The notes under the pieces: model-generated
Seen by the model: the letters and a program-made list of their open reading frames with translations, nothing else
Database searches by the model: none
What the model was told of the DNA's origin: nothing
Translations under genes and position numbers: made by a program
Shown: in pieces, positions 8,961-17,118 of the stretch
Layout: every line of letters begins with the position of its first letter
Numbering within the stretch: position 1 is the first letter of the stretch
DNA from: Cyclobacteriaceae bacterium
GTDB lineage: Bacteria; Bacteroidota; Bacteroidia; Cytophagales; Cyclobacteriaceae
Direction of reading: 5' to 3'
Assembly: GCA_028281285.1 (NCBI GenBank)
Contig: JANQKF010000015.1
Location: forward strand, 248,001-312,000
Length of the DNA: 64,000 bases

Positions 8961-9242
8961 TTAGAGAATTGACGCGTTAATACCAGCATCCAGTATGTTC
9001 TGGCACAAGGGTTTTAATTCATTAAAAGTACCTTGTTTAACCTTACATTTACCCTTATAGTGAATAATATAAGTGCATTGTTCGGCTTGTTCTGTACTGT
9101 GCTTGCAAACTTTGATTAGGGTGTTGATGACATGTTCGAAGGTGTTAACATCATCATTGAAGACAATCAGATCGTATAAGTCTTCTTCTACTGCTTCTTC
9201 CAACAACTCTACTAATTCCTCTTCCTGGTAGTTAGTTTCCAT
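8961..9242 (-). CDS. clpS: ATP-dependent Clp protease adaptor ClpS
   Basis: A 93-residue N-recognin adaptor of typical size. ClpS delivers N-degron substrates to ClpAP. The core shows LIVFNDDVNTFEHVINTLIKVCKHSTEQAEQCTYI; NDDVNT forms the N-degron pocket region, and HYKGKC is the following conserved strand. It is the first gene of the clpS-recR-aminotransferase-heptose kinase operon, 28 bases before recR. The presence of clpS implies a ClpA/ClpC partner elsewhere. clpB at the end of the window is not that partner. Confidence 0.95.
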   Translation of the reverse strand: METNYQEEELVELLEEAVEEDLYDLIVFNDDVNTFEHVINTLIKVCKHSTEQAEQCTYIIHYKGKCKVKQGTFNELKPLCQNILDAGINASIL

Positions 9243-9258
9243 GGTGACTGTGTTTGAT

Positions 9259-9266
9259 CAAATTTA
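9259..9266 (-). promoter_or_regulatory. Putative -7 box for the clpS operon
   Basis: Read on the minus strand this is TAAATTTG, matching TAnnTTTG, and it ends 16 bases before the clpS ATG. I do not see a clear TTTG -33 element at the expected spacing, so support is partial. Confidence 0.35.
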
Positions 9267-9384
9267 CAAAAAGTTTTGGTGGCATGCTATTGAGTTGAAA
9301 GAGAGGCATTTTTTAAAAAAAATTGCAGCCAGTTGCAGACTACGACATTATCTCACATATTCAACCCTTATTTGACCCAGAAAA

Positions 9385-10875
9385 ATGAGTGTTACCTTAG
9401 TTATTAGTGTCATTGCCGGCTACTTCTTACTATTGATTCTAATTGCCAGATTAACATCAAAAGGTGCGGACAGCACTACTTTTTTTACGGCAAACAGGCA
9501 GTCTCCATGGTATTTGGTTGCATTTGGTATGATTGGGGCCTCTTTATCAGGGGTGACGTTCATCTCTGTTCCCGGTGAAGTAGGTAATAGCTTCTTTGGC
9601 TATTTTCAAGTAGTCCTCGGTTATCTCCTTGGCTACTTAGTCATCGCTACAGTCTTATTACCTCTCTACTACAAGCTACAGTTGGTTTCAATCTACGGCT
9701 ATCTTGAAAAACGATTCGGTTTTGTTTCTTATAAAACAGGGGCATTCTATTTTCTTCTGAGTAGGACTGTGCAAGCCTCTTTCAGGCTATTCCTCGTTGC
9801 GGGGGTACTTCAAATCTTCTTATTCGATAGACTTGGTATTCCATTTTGGGTTTCTGTGCTAGTCACCATAACACTAATCTGGGTCTATACTTTCAAAGGA
9901 GGAATAAAGACGATTGTATGGACTGACACCTTGCAAACCTTCTTTATGCTAACGGCCGCGATTGTGACATTAATCATGATCATGCAGGCTTTTGACATTG
10001 GCATAAAAGAAACCTATGATAGCATCAGATTAAATCGTGTCTCTCAAATTTTCTTCTGGGAATGGGATAGTCCAAATAACTTCTTCAAGCAGTTTTTTTC
10101 AGGGGCATTTATTGCAATCGTAATGACCGGACTTGATCAGGACATGATGCAAAAGAACCTAACCTGCAGAAGCCTCAAAGATTCTCAGAAGAACGTTTTC
10201 TGGTTCAGTATCTCCTTGATCTTCGCCAATATATTGTTCCTTGTTCTCGGAATAATGCTTTATTTCTACGCAGGTAGAATTGGACTTACTATTCCTGAAA
10301 AGACGGATATGCTGTACCCGATAATTGCCAGAGATAATCTGGGGGTAATGGGTGGAGTAGTTTTCTTATTGGGAATTATAGCTGCTGCCTATTCCAGTGC
10401 GGACTCGGCATTGACAGCATTGACTACCTCATTTTGTGTTGACTTTCTTGGCTTTGAAAAGAGAAAAGAATCGGAAAAGAAACCACTAAGAATCAGGGTT
10501 CATATTGCATTCTCTCTTCTTCTCTTTTTGATAATATTGATTTTCAATGTCATCAATGATGATAGTGTAATCAATTCGATATTCAGGGCAGCGGGGTATA
10601 CCTATGGCCCTTTACTCGGCCTATTTGCCTTTGGTATGTTGACTAAACTTAAAGTGAAGGATAAGTATGTCCTTTGGGTCTGTCTTGCAGCACCTATAGT
10701 GGCGTTTATCATAGATAGTAATTCCGCTCAATGGTTCAATGGATTTAAATTTGGTTTTTCGATTCTGATCTTTAACGGCCTATTAACCTTTCTGGGGTTA
10801 TTGCTGATTTCATCAAGATCTCTTGGACTCTTTGATCAAAAGACCCTTGAGCCAACGATCGATTCCGAGGAATAG
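9385..10875 (+). CDS. Sodium:solute symporter (SSS family)
   Basis: A 496-residue inner-membrane transporter with about 13 hydrophobic segments. Family features include ADSTTFFTANRQSPWYLVAFGMIGASLSG near the N-terminus, the FKGGIKTIVWTD stretch around residue 170, and AAAYSSADSALTALTTSFCVDF near residue 335, where Na+-site serines are expected. It should couple Na+ entry to uptake of a small solute such as a sugar, amino acid or organic acid; the substrate cannot be assigned. Its last 63 bases overlap the 3' end of the opposing presumed anti-sigma gene. Confidence 0.9.
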   Translation: MSVTLVISVIAGYFLLLILIARLTSKGADSTTFFTANRQSPWYLVAFGMIGASLSGVTFISVPGEVGNSFFGYFQVVLGYLLGYLVIATVLLPLYYKLQLVSIYGYLEKRFGFVSYKTGAFYFLLSRTVQASFRLFLVAGVLQIFLFDRLGIPFWVSVLVTITLIWVYTFKGGIKTIVWTDTLQTFFMLTAAIVTLIMIMQAFDIGIKETYDSIRLNRVSQIFFWEWDSPNNFFKQFFSGAFIAIVMTGLDQDMMQKNLTCRSLKDSQKNVFWFSISLIFANILFLVLGIMLYFYAGRIGLTIPEKTDMLYPIIARDNLGVMGGVVFLLGIIAAAYSSADSALTALTTSFCVDFLGFEKRKESEKKPLRIRVHIAFSLLLFLIILIFNVINDDSVINSIFRAAGYTYGPLLGLFAFGMLTKLKVKDKYVLWVCLAAPIVAFIIDSNSAQWFNGFKFGFSILIFNGLLTFLGLLLISSRSLGLFDQKTLEPTIDSEE

Positions 10876-11157
10876 AATCAGCCCACCACAAGAAACCAGT
10901 CCGATGGTAAGAATATTTGTTAACCCTTGAAAAGGGGCAAAGTCAACGGAGATTTCCTGTCCTGATAGTAAGAACATAATAAGTCCGGTCACAAACACAG
11001 ATGCAAAAATCAATGTCTTAGGCACCCAAGCTATTGGATTGCGCTCTTCCTTGATTATATCCGTTTCAAGTTTGACTCGTTCGACAACACCTTTCGAAAA
11101 ACGCATTGAGGGAGAATGTCTCTCTAAATTTTTCAACTCATCGTCTATTTCATTCAT
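10813..11157 (-). CDS. Presumed anti-sigma membrane protein of ECF module A
   Basis: About 114 residues from the ATG at 11157; an alternative start at 11181, inside the sigma gene, gives 122. A charged N-terminal cytoplasmic part (ELKNLERHSPSMRFSKGVVERVKLE) is followed by two hydrophobic segments. No HxxxCxxC zinc anti-sigma motif is present. It aligns by eye with the protein at 34797 (shared EPSM/SPSM..F...V, then a P-x-W/K-LIF entry to TM1). By position directly after the ECF sigma gene I infer anti-sigma function; this is not proven. Its 3' end overlaps the symporter gene by 63 bases on the opposite strand. Confidence 0.6.
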   Translation of the reverse strand: MNEIDDELKNLERHSPSMRFSKGVVERVKLETDIIKEERNPIAWVPKTLIFASVFVTGLIMFLLSGQEISVDFAPFQGLTNILTIGLVSCGGLILFLGIDRWLKGLLIKESKRS

Positions 11158-11158
11158 G

Positions 11159-11725
11159 TCAGTATAAGTTTTTCGTTTCATTTCCGAACCTTTTGATAAG
11201 TCGACTCTTCAACAATTCCCTGGTTCGCATTAATTTTATTTTGACATTGCTTTTGGACAACCCGGTGATTTCTGCCACTTCCCTCACTGAGTACCCTTCA
11301 ATGTAAAAAAGAGAAATTATTGCATTCTCAATTTTTGGTAGCTCACTCAACAGACGTTCAATGGCCTCATCGCGATTCAACCCTTCGAGGGTTTCGGCTG
11401 GAGTCTGAAAAAATTCATCCTCTATATGTTCCGCCAGCTCAAGCGAAGAAGTCTCAATGCTATTCTTTCTGACCTCATCAATGGCGCTCCTATAGGCAAT
11501 CCTCATTAGCCAACCCCCAAATTTGTCAGTGTCCTCAAGTTTTGGAAGCTTCTTTAAGGCTTTTAAAAATACATCCTGCGCCACCTCCTCCGTTAATTCA
11601 CGCTTTCTCAAAATTCGAAAACATAAGTTAAATACCTGGTTTTCGTATTTCTGAACCAAACCGAATACTGCAGCCTCTGATCCGGAATTTAAAATTCTCT
11701 CGATATATTGTCGATCAGTCTGCAT
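11159..11725 (-). CDS. ECF RNA polymerase sigma factor (module A)
   Basis: A 188-residue sigma-70 family ECF factor. Region 2 lies at about 20-90 (YENQVFNLCFRILRKRELTEEVAQDVFLKALKK, then FGGWLMRIAYRSAIDEVRK). Region 4 lies at about 125-180 (IISLFYIEGYSVREVAEITGLSKSNVKIKLMRTRELLK, the -35 recognition helix). It resembles the sigma factor at 34210, especially in region 4 (LFY, EITG, SNVK). A TGTAACC-N17-GTC element lies just upstream, suggesting autoregulation. The stop codon abuts the start of the presumed anti-sigma gene. Confidence 0.92.
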   Translation of the reverse strand: MQTDRQYIERILNSGSEAAVFGLVQKYENQVFNLCFRILRKRELTEEVAQDVFLKALKKLPKLEDTDKFGGWLMRIAYRSAIDEVRKNSIETSSLELAEHIEDEFFQTPAETLEGLNRDEAIERLLSELPKIENAIISLFYIEGYSVREVAEITGLSKSNVKIKLMRTRELLKSRLIKRFGNETKNLY

Positions 11726-11739
11726 CTGTTAATTGAACT

Positions 11740-11766
11740 GACGGGTTCAAAAATTTTCCGGTTACA
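11740..11766 (-). promoter_or_regulatory. Putative ECF promoter for sigma gene, module A
   Basis: On the minus strand: TGTAACC (11766-11760), 17 bases, then GTC (11742-11740, in the context CCCGTCA). CGTC is a common ECF -10 core. The sigma ATG follows about 15 bases later, giving a short leader. The same arrangement occurs at three other sites in the window. Confidence 0.6.
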
Positions 11767-11796
11767 ATAGCAAGTTGAAAATTTTTGTAACCGGAA
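11756..11796. repeat. 12-bp inverted repeat containing both ECF -35 elements
   Basis: TTCCGGTTACAA (11756-11767) and TTGTAACCGGAA (11785-11796) are perfect inverted copies separated by 17 bases. Each arm contains the TGTAACC element, one pointing toward each divergent gene. Confidence 0.85.
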
Positions 11797-11813
11797 TCGC
11801 GAGCCCTCCCGTC
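11786..11813 (+). promoter_or_regulatory. Putative ECF promoter for DUF6249-like gene, module A
   Basis: TGTAACC (11786-11792), 18 bases, then GTC (11811-11813, again in CCCGTCA), 30 bases ahead of the ATG at 11844. It is the mirror of the sigma-gene promoter. Its position shows that an upstream in-frame ATG at 11775 cannot be the start. Confidence 0.55.
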
Positions 11814-11843
11814 ATTAGAAATGTAGCACAAAAAAACGCGAAT

Positions 11844-12188
11844 ATGGATTTGATAGGAATTGCTCTAATGGTTTTCTCGATGGTGTTGCTCGTGGTTTCC
11901 ATCTATTACATTATGACTACCACGCGCCACAAAGAGAAAATGGCGATGATTGAAAAGGGGCTGGAACCTTCCCTGATCAAAGACGAGCGGTTCTTTCTGG
12001 ATGCCATGAAATTCGGACTAGCGGCTATTGGAGCAGGGCTTGGTTTCTTTGCCGGAATGATATTGGAAACGTCCAAAATCTTCCATTCAGATATTGAACT
12101 TCCCTTGTACTATGCGCCCATATTTATTTTCATCGGCATCGGTCTGATCATCTTTTATAAAGTGTTTGGAAAGCGTTACAGGAGCTAA
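11844..12188 (+). CDS. DUF6249-like two-TM membrane protein (module A)
   Basis: 114 residues from 11844 (MDLIGIALMVFSMVLL). The N-terminal TM is followed by a conserved juxtamembrane stretch TTTRHKEKMAMIEKGLEPSLI, then further hydrophobic segments (FGLAAIGAGLGFFAGMI and APIFIFIGIGLIIFYKVF). The RHKE-M-IE-G motif and the terminal IGIG helix recur in the protein at 33737, so the two are paralogs. The upstream start at 11775 is rejected because it precedes the ECF-type promoter. Function unknown; it probably belongs to the ECF regulon of the divergent sigma factor. Confidence 0.75.
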   Translation: MDLIGIALMVFSMVLLVVSIYYIMTTTRHKEKMAMIEKGLEPSLIKDERFFLDAMKFGLAAIGAGLGFFAGMILETSKIFHSDIELPLYYAPIFIFIGIGLIIFYKVFGKRYRS

Positions 12189-12236
12189 AATGTAAGCTCA
12201 GTATCCAAATTTTAGTTTTCACAAAACTCAAAAATC

Positions 12237-13607
12237 ATGAAACGATTTTCAATGATTCAGATTTTTTATGTCCTTGTCTTAGTAAGCTTGGGTATGGCCA
12301 ATGCACAAAACCCGAGTGGACAGTGGATGAAATATGCTAATCCTGAACAAGGTGGTTTTGATACTGGCCTGCTTCAAAAAGCAAAAGATCACTTAAATAC
12401 GATGAGAAGCGCCAGTGTTATGGTCATTCATAAAGGCAAAGTACTCTTGACTCATGGTGATGTTACCAGGCGCTATATGACCCATTCCATTCGTAAGAGC
12501 TTTATGAGCGCCATGTACGGCATCTATGAAAAAAAGGGAGTCATTAATCTCTACAAGACTCTAGGAGAGCTTAATATCGATGATAAGGAGGGGCTATCAG
12601 ATTTAGAAAAAACAGCAAGAATTCATGATCTCATCACAGCACGGTCTGGCATTTATCACCCTGCCTCATATGAACCAAGAGGTATGAAAAAGAATCGGCC
12701 AGAAAGGGGTAAAGTGAGGCCAGGAGAACAATACTTTTATAATAACTGGGATTTCAACACCCTCTTACCAATTATAGAACAAGAAGCGAAAATCAAGTTC
12801 TTTGATGAGTTCTACAACCAGATTGCCAACCCCCTGGGAATGGAAGACCTCCGAATGCGAGATATGCGTTATCGCTACGAGCCGGACCTCTCTAATCATG
12901 CTGCCTATTTATTCAAAATGTCGGCCAGAGATATGGCCCGATTTGGCCAGCTTTACTTGAACAAAGGAAAGTGGAATGATGTACAAATTATTCCTAAAGC
13001 ATGGGTGAACAGAAGTACAGCCGCATATACTTTGAATCCAAGAGGTTTTGAAGGAAGAGGTGGTTATGGCTATCTATGGTGGGTCAACGACAACACCTTC
13101 AATCAGCCAATGTATTATGCCAGTGGTTTAAATGGGCATCGCATCTTTGTTTTCCCCGAATCAGAAATGGTTATTGTACACCAGGTCAATACTTACCTTA
13201 TGATGGGGGTTCGTGACGGTGAAATCAATGAATTCATCGATCTTGTCTTAAGGGCTAAAACTGGTAACGAAATGGGACAACCAGAACTCGTAGAACTAGA
13301 AACCAAAGGCCAAAAAACGTCAACTTATAAATGGAGTAAAAAAGAGGTTCAAAATTACGTGGGTGATTATTCCCATCCATTCTTCAAAAAAATTAACGTC
13401 TACGAGCTGAATGGTGAATATTTCGTGAAAGGTGAGATTCTTGGCATATTTCAGATTTTTCCGACAAGTGCGAACGAATATATAGTCGAGGATCTTCCTG
13501 AACTTCCTGGCGTTTTTGAAAAAGCAACCAGGGAAAACCCAAAAGGCACATCAATAACGTGGTCTGACGAACGAGGAATCCCTCGCAAGATTATCATGTA
13601 CTATTAA
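12237..13607 (+). CDS. Secreted serine hydrolase, beta-lactamase (class C)/DD-peptidase fold
   Basis: A 456-residue exported protein with the N-terminal signal MKRFSMIQIFYVLVLVSLGMANAQ. The beta-lactamase-like domain carries the catalytic SxxK as SIRK (in THSIRKSFMSA, residues about 83-86) and a YxN motif in YFYNNWDFN (about 165). GLNGHRIFVFPESEMV takes the place of the KTG box. The last 120 residues are an extra domain (VQNYVGDYSHPFFKKINVYELNGEY...). Such esterase or peptidase proteins are common in Bacteroidota; a beta-lactamase role should not be assumed. The next gene is an S9 peptidase on the same strand. Confidence 0.85.
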   Translation: MKRFSMIQIFYVLVLVSLGMANAQNPSGQWMKYANPEQGGFDTGLLQKAKDHLNTMRSASVMVIHKGKVLLTHGDVTRRYMTHSIRKSFMSAMYGIYEKKGVINLYKTLGELNIDDKEGLSDLEKTARIHDLITARSGIYHPASYEPRGMKKNRPERGKVRPGEQYFYNNWDFNTLLPIIEQEAKIKFFDEFYNQIANPLGMEDLRMRDMRYRYEPDLSNHAAYLFKMSARDMARFGQLYLNKGKWNDVQIIPKAWVNRSTAAYTLNPRGFEGRGGYGYLWWVNDNTFNQPMYYASGLNGHRIFVFPESEMVIVHQVNTYLMMGVRDGEINEFIDLVLRAKTGNEMGQPELVELETKGQKTSTYKWSKKEVQNYVGDYSHPFFKKINVYELNGEYFVKGEILGIFQIFPTSANEYIVEDLPELPGVFEKATRENPKGTSITWSDERGIPRKIIMYY

Positions 13608-13614
13608 GTTTTCT

Positions 13615-13642
13615 AGGGAGGGTTTGACCACATTTCCTCCCT
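13615..13642 (+). terminator. Possible intrinsic terminator after the serine hydrolase
   Basis: AGGGAGG (13615-13621) pairs with CCTCCCT (13636-13642) across a 14-base loop, starting 8 bases after the stop. The following T-run is weak (TTGTACTTT), so it may be inefficient. Confidence 0.4.
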
Positions 13643-13702
13643 TGTACTTTATCTTTCTTTTGGCTCCTGAAATTTCTATTTTGATGAAAAACTACTTCAA
13701 CC

Positions 13703-15811
13703 ATGAGTCTAAGGAAAACCATCTCAATTCTTGGATTGGCCATTTTGTCATCCGGACTGTGCGTTGCACAGAATTTTACGCTTGATCAGGTCAAATCATA
13801 CCCATTCCCGAATGCCAGTGCCGCAGCAAGCACAGGAAACAATATAGTTTGGGCTATCAATGCTGAAGGCAAACGCAATCTCTATGTGGCCAGTGGACCT
13901 GATTTTCAGGCAAGAAAGCTTACCAATCGTGCCCAAGATGATGGTCAGGAATTCAGCAGTGTCAGGATTTCGGCTGATGGAAAATGGGTGGTTTATATCT
14001 TGGGAGGTGACTTTGGTTCCAACTGGAACGATGCCGGAATCGTAAATCCAACCTTCGACCCCAACCCACCCAAAGTGCAATTATGGAGCGTTCCATTTTC
14101 GGGAGGTGAACCTATTCCCCTGGGTTTTGGGGAAAGTCCGGCCATCTCACCTGATAGCAAAACAGTGGCTTTTACACGTGGTGGACAGATTTGGTCCATC
14201 CCAATCGATGGTTCATCCGAGGCAAAAAAACTATTTAATGCAAGGGGAAATAATGCCTCTCCGATATGGTCGTCTAAAGGTCAATTAGCGTTTGTCTCCT
14301 ACCGGGGAGGGCATTCCTTTATCGGAGTATATACTGATGAGAATACTCCGATCAACTGGATATCACCATCATTTAAGCGAGACAACTCACCACGCTGGTC
14401 ACCGGATGGAAAGAGCATTGCTTTTGTGAGAAGGCCGGGAGGCGGTGGGGAACCACAAAATATTCTCGGAGGAAGGCACAACCCCTGGAAGATCATGCGC
14501 TCTGAAGTGGCTTCCGGGGAAGCCAAGGAGCTTTGGAAAGCTCCGGAGACGATCCCAGGATCGTATCCTTCAGCGCAAGGAGGTACTAATCTTCATTGGG
14601 CAAAAGACAGAATTGTGTTCCTCTCCTACGAAGATGGATGGCAACATCTCTATTCAATCCCGGAAGATGGAGGAGCACCTCTGCTGTTGACACCAGGTGA
14701 TTTTATGGCTGAGTATATAAGTTTAAGTCCGGATAAAAAATCATTGGTATTTGCCGGAAATACAGGGCCAGACCCCTTAGATCTGGAACGTAGACATATC
14801 GTCAAGGTATCAGTAGATAAAGCAGATATGGAGGTCTTGACTCCTGGTGAAGGCCTGGAATGGTTTCCATTTATCACAGGTGATAATCGTCATCTGTTTT
14901 ACGTAGGGGCAACTGCAAAACGGCCCCCTCTAGCCGCTGTGATGAATCTCCGAAACAAGAAAATCACTTGGATGGGAGAAGATCTGATTCCGAATGATTT
15001 CCCAGCTGATGATCTTGTGGTACCTACCCAAGTAATTTTCAACTCCATTGATGGCACTCCTGTACATGCCACAATGTTCAACAAAGAGGGAGGTCCGGCC
15101 CAAAAACCAGCAATTATCTATATCCATGGTGGCCCGCCCAGACAAATGCTATTGGGCTGGCATTACAGTTCTTATTACTCCAATGCGTATGCGATGAATC
15201 AATACCTGGCTTCCCTTGGATTTGTGGTTATTTCCGTGAATTATCGATTAGGAATTGGCTATGGCTATGATTTCCATCGCCCGGTAGATGGTGGCACCAG
15301 AGGTGCCTCGGAATACCAGGATATTAAGGCAGCTGGTTTATGGCTTAAAAATCAGTCATTTGTAGACCCAGATAAAATTGGTGTCTATGGGGGCTCTTAT
15401 GGCGGCTATCTCACGGCTATGGCCCTTGGTCGCGATTCTGATCTATTTGCTGCTGGAGTGGACATTCATGGGGTGCACGACCGGACTGTCAACCGGGTGA
15501 ACAATTGGTTGAACCCAAACAATTACGAAATGGCCAAAGATGCTGAATATGCAGCAACTGTGGCGTGGGAATCGTCCCCGGTTGCTGACGTAGATACCTG
15601 GAGATCTCCTGTACTGATCATCCATGCCGATGATGACAGAAATGTCCAGTTTTCTCAAAGCACCGACTTGGTCAGGCGTCTTGAAAAACGCGGTGTCGAT
15701 ATGGAAACGCTCGTGATAGTTGATGACACCCATCATTTTATGATGCACAAAAACCAAATGACCGTCAATAAGGCAATTGCGGAATACTTGAAAAGGAAGT
15801 TGATGAATTAA
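13703..15811 (+). CDS. Secreted S9 family prolyl oligopeptidase/dipeptidyl aminopeptidase
   Basis: A 702-residue protein with signal peptide MSLRKTISILGLAILSSGLCVAQ. Residues about 30-430 are a TolB/WD40-like propeller (repeats such as SPRWSPDGKSIAFVRR and SLSPDKKSLVFAG). Residues about 450-700 are an alpha/beta-hydrolase domain with nucleophile motif GVYGGSYGGYLTAM, Asp in IIHADDDRNVQ and His in DDTHHFMM. It would release dipeptides or cleave short peptides in the periplasm or outside. It converges with terC; the stop codons overlap by 4 bases. Confidence 0.94.
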   Translation: MSLRKTISILGLAILSSGLCVAQNFTLDQVKSYPFPNASAAASTGNNIVWAINAEGKRNLYVASGPDFQARKLTNRAQDDGQEFSSVRISADGKWVVYILGGDFGSNWNDAGIVNPTFDPNPPKVQLWSVPFSGGEPIPLGFGESPAISPDSKTVAFTRGGQIWSIPIDGSSEAKKLFNARGNNASPIWSSKGQLAFVSYRGGHSFIGVYTDENTPINWISPSFKRDNSPRWSPDGKSIAFVRRPGGGGEPQNILGGRHNPWKIMRSEVASGEAKELWKAPETIPGSYPSAQGGTNLHWAKDRIVFLSYEDGWQHLYSIPEDGGAPLLLTPGDFMAEYISLSPDKKSLVFAGNTGPDPLDLERRHIVKVSVDKADMEVLTPGEGLEWFPFITGDNRHLFYVGATAKRPPLAAVMNLRNKKITWMGEDLIPNDFPADDLVVPTQVIFNSIDGTPVHATMFNKEGGPAQKPAIIYIHGGPPRQMLLGWHYSSYYSNAYAMNQYLASLGFVVISVNYRLGIGYGYDFHRPVDGGTRGASEYQDIKAAGLWLKNQSFVDPDKIGVYGGSYGGYLTAMALGRDSDLFAAGVDIHGVHDRTVNRVNNWLNPNNYEMAKDAEYAATVAWESSPVADVDTWRSPVLIIHADDDRNVQFSQSTDLVRRLEKRGVDMETLVIVDDTHHFMMHKNQMTVNKAIAEYLKRKLMN

Positions 15812-16572
15812 CCTTCGCTAGTCGTTCCCGGTAGCTTGCCGACAATCCGCTTCCGCAGTTTTACGGCACGCTGATTCTTCCTTCTTCGCATGTTCAGAAG
15901 CTCAACCATAAGTGAGAAGAACACCGCGAAATAGATATACCCCTTTGGAATATCGAAGTGGAAAGCTTCCAATGCCAGCATAAAACCAATAAGGATAAGA
16001 AAAGACATTGCCAACATTTGAAGCGAAGGATGCTTGTTGATAAATTCACTGATCCTTCCGGCAAACGCCATCATGGTAAACATTGCAATCACCACCGCGA
16101 TGATCATGATGATCACCTCACTGGTCAAACCAACGGCCGTAAGTATTGAATCAAAAGAGAATACAGCATCGAGCGCAACAATTTGAAATATTACCGAAGT
16201 AAAGCTGACTTCTTTCTTCACTTCCTCACCATGTTCATCCCCTTCGAGCTTATCATGGATTTCGTTGGTACTCTTGCCAATCAGGAACAAGCCTCCAATA
16301 AGTAGAATTAGGTCTCTCCCACTGAATTCATGCTCAAACAGCGTTAATACAGGCTCAGTAAAACCAATGATCCAGGTAATACCAAGCAAGAGACCTATGC
16401 GCATTAGAAGAGCGAGCATCAAACCAATATTTCGAGCTCTTTTTTCCTGCCCTTCAGGTAAGCGCCCTGAGATTATAGATATGAAAATGATATTATCTAC
16501 CCCAAGTACAATCTCTAAAAAAGTAAGGGTGAGCAAGGCAATCCATGCCTCCGAGGTTAAGAAAATTTCCAT
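15808..16572 (-). CDS. TerC family integral membrane protein
   Basis: 254 residues with about seven TM helices. Family motifs: LEIVLGVDNIIFISIISGRLP in TM1 and ALDAVFSFDSILTAVGLT near the middle, with intramembrane Asp residues characteristic of TerC/Alx-type proteins. Members export or tolerate metals such as Mn2+ and are named after tellurite resistance. The C-terminus is basic (RRRKNQRAVKLRKR). The gene lies 42 bases after the alkyltransferase-like gene on the same strand but has its own promoter-like box. Confidence 0.92.
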   Translation of the reverse strand: MEIFLTSEAWIALLTLTFLEIVLGVDNIIFISIISGRLPEGQEKRARNIGLMLALLMRIGLLLGITWIIGFTEPVLTLFEHEFSGRDLILLIGGLFLIGKSTNEIHDKLEGDEHGEEVKKEVSFTSVIFQIVALDAVFSFDSILTAVGLTSEVIIMIIAVVIAMFTMMAFAGRISEFINKHPSLQMLAMSFLILIGFMLALEAFHFDIPKGYIYFAVFFSLMVELLNMRRRKNQRAVKLRKRIVGKLPGTTSEG

Positions 16573-16598
16573 TGAGAAGTGATCGAATTAATTGTTGA

Positions 16599-16625
16599 CA
16601 AAGTTAGGGAATAATCAGAGTTCAA
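16599..16625 (-). promoter_or_regulatory. Putative promoter for terC
   Basis: On the minus strand: TTG at 16625-16623, 16 bases, then TAACTTTG (16606-16599), a TAnnTTTG match 26 bases before the terC ATG. It overlaps the 3' end of the upstream gene. Confidence 0.45.
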
Positions 16626-16953
16626 GCTCCTTCATTGGGTCCCAATACACTTGTTCAAAATCCTGAATTTTGTCTTTGATCACTTTAACGCCTTCCGCTT
16701 CCAAGCGTTCCTGCATGGCGGAGGGCGGGTTAAAATGTGCTTTACCGGTCAATAGGCCCTGTCGATTTACGACCCGATGTGCCGGAACGTCCGGATAGGC
16801 ACCAGCACCATTCATAGCCCAACCTACCATTCTTGCGCTTCCCTTAGTACCTAAATAAGCAGCGATTGCCCCATATGAGGTTACCCTGCCCTCTGGGATG
16901 AGCCTTGCTACATCATATACATCATTGAAAAAATTGCTGTGATCCTTAGCCAT
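16615..16953 (-). CDS. Alkyltransferase-like protein (MGMT DNA-binding domain, no catalytic Cys)
   Basis: A 112-residue protein with the DNA-binding domain of O6-alkylguanine-DNA alkyltransferase: IPEGRVTSYGAIAAYLGTKGSARMVGWAMN includes the recognition helix and arginine finger. The active-site motif PCHRV of true transferases is PAHRV here, so the methyl-acceptor Cys is replaced by Ala. It therefore belongs to the ATL group, which binds O6-alkylguanine and flags it for nucleotide excision repair. The domain is otherwise complete (VNRQGLLTGKAHF), so this looks like a functional ATL rather than a broken gene. Confidence 0.9.
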   Translation of the reverse strand: MAKDHSNFFNDVYDVARLIPEGRVTSYGAIAAYLGTKGSARMVGWAMNGAGAYPDVPAHRVVNRQGLLTGKAHFNPPSAMQERLEAEGVKVIKDKIQDFEQVYWDPMKELEL

Positions 16954-17118
16954 TGTTGAATACTATATCAGTGAAGAGATTACTCATTACCAGGTACTCG
17001 TCTAATATACTGAGTCTTATTCAAGTATTCGCTTAGACCACGGAAGTCTCTTTTTAAAAAAAGAAATAATTCACCATTAAAAACGCTCCCAATCAATGAT
17101 GTCGCTAGGGTCACAATT

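Noticed and set aside
11775-11843. N-terminal extension of the DUF6249-like gene, starting at ATG 11775
   Set aside because: It lies upstream of and across the TGTAACC-N18-GTC promoter, has no signal or TM character, and the paralog has no such extension.
13796-15757. Several minus-strand and shifted-frame open frames inside the S9 peptidase
   Set aside because: They are shadows of a clear coding gene, without motifs or starts of their own.
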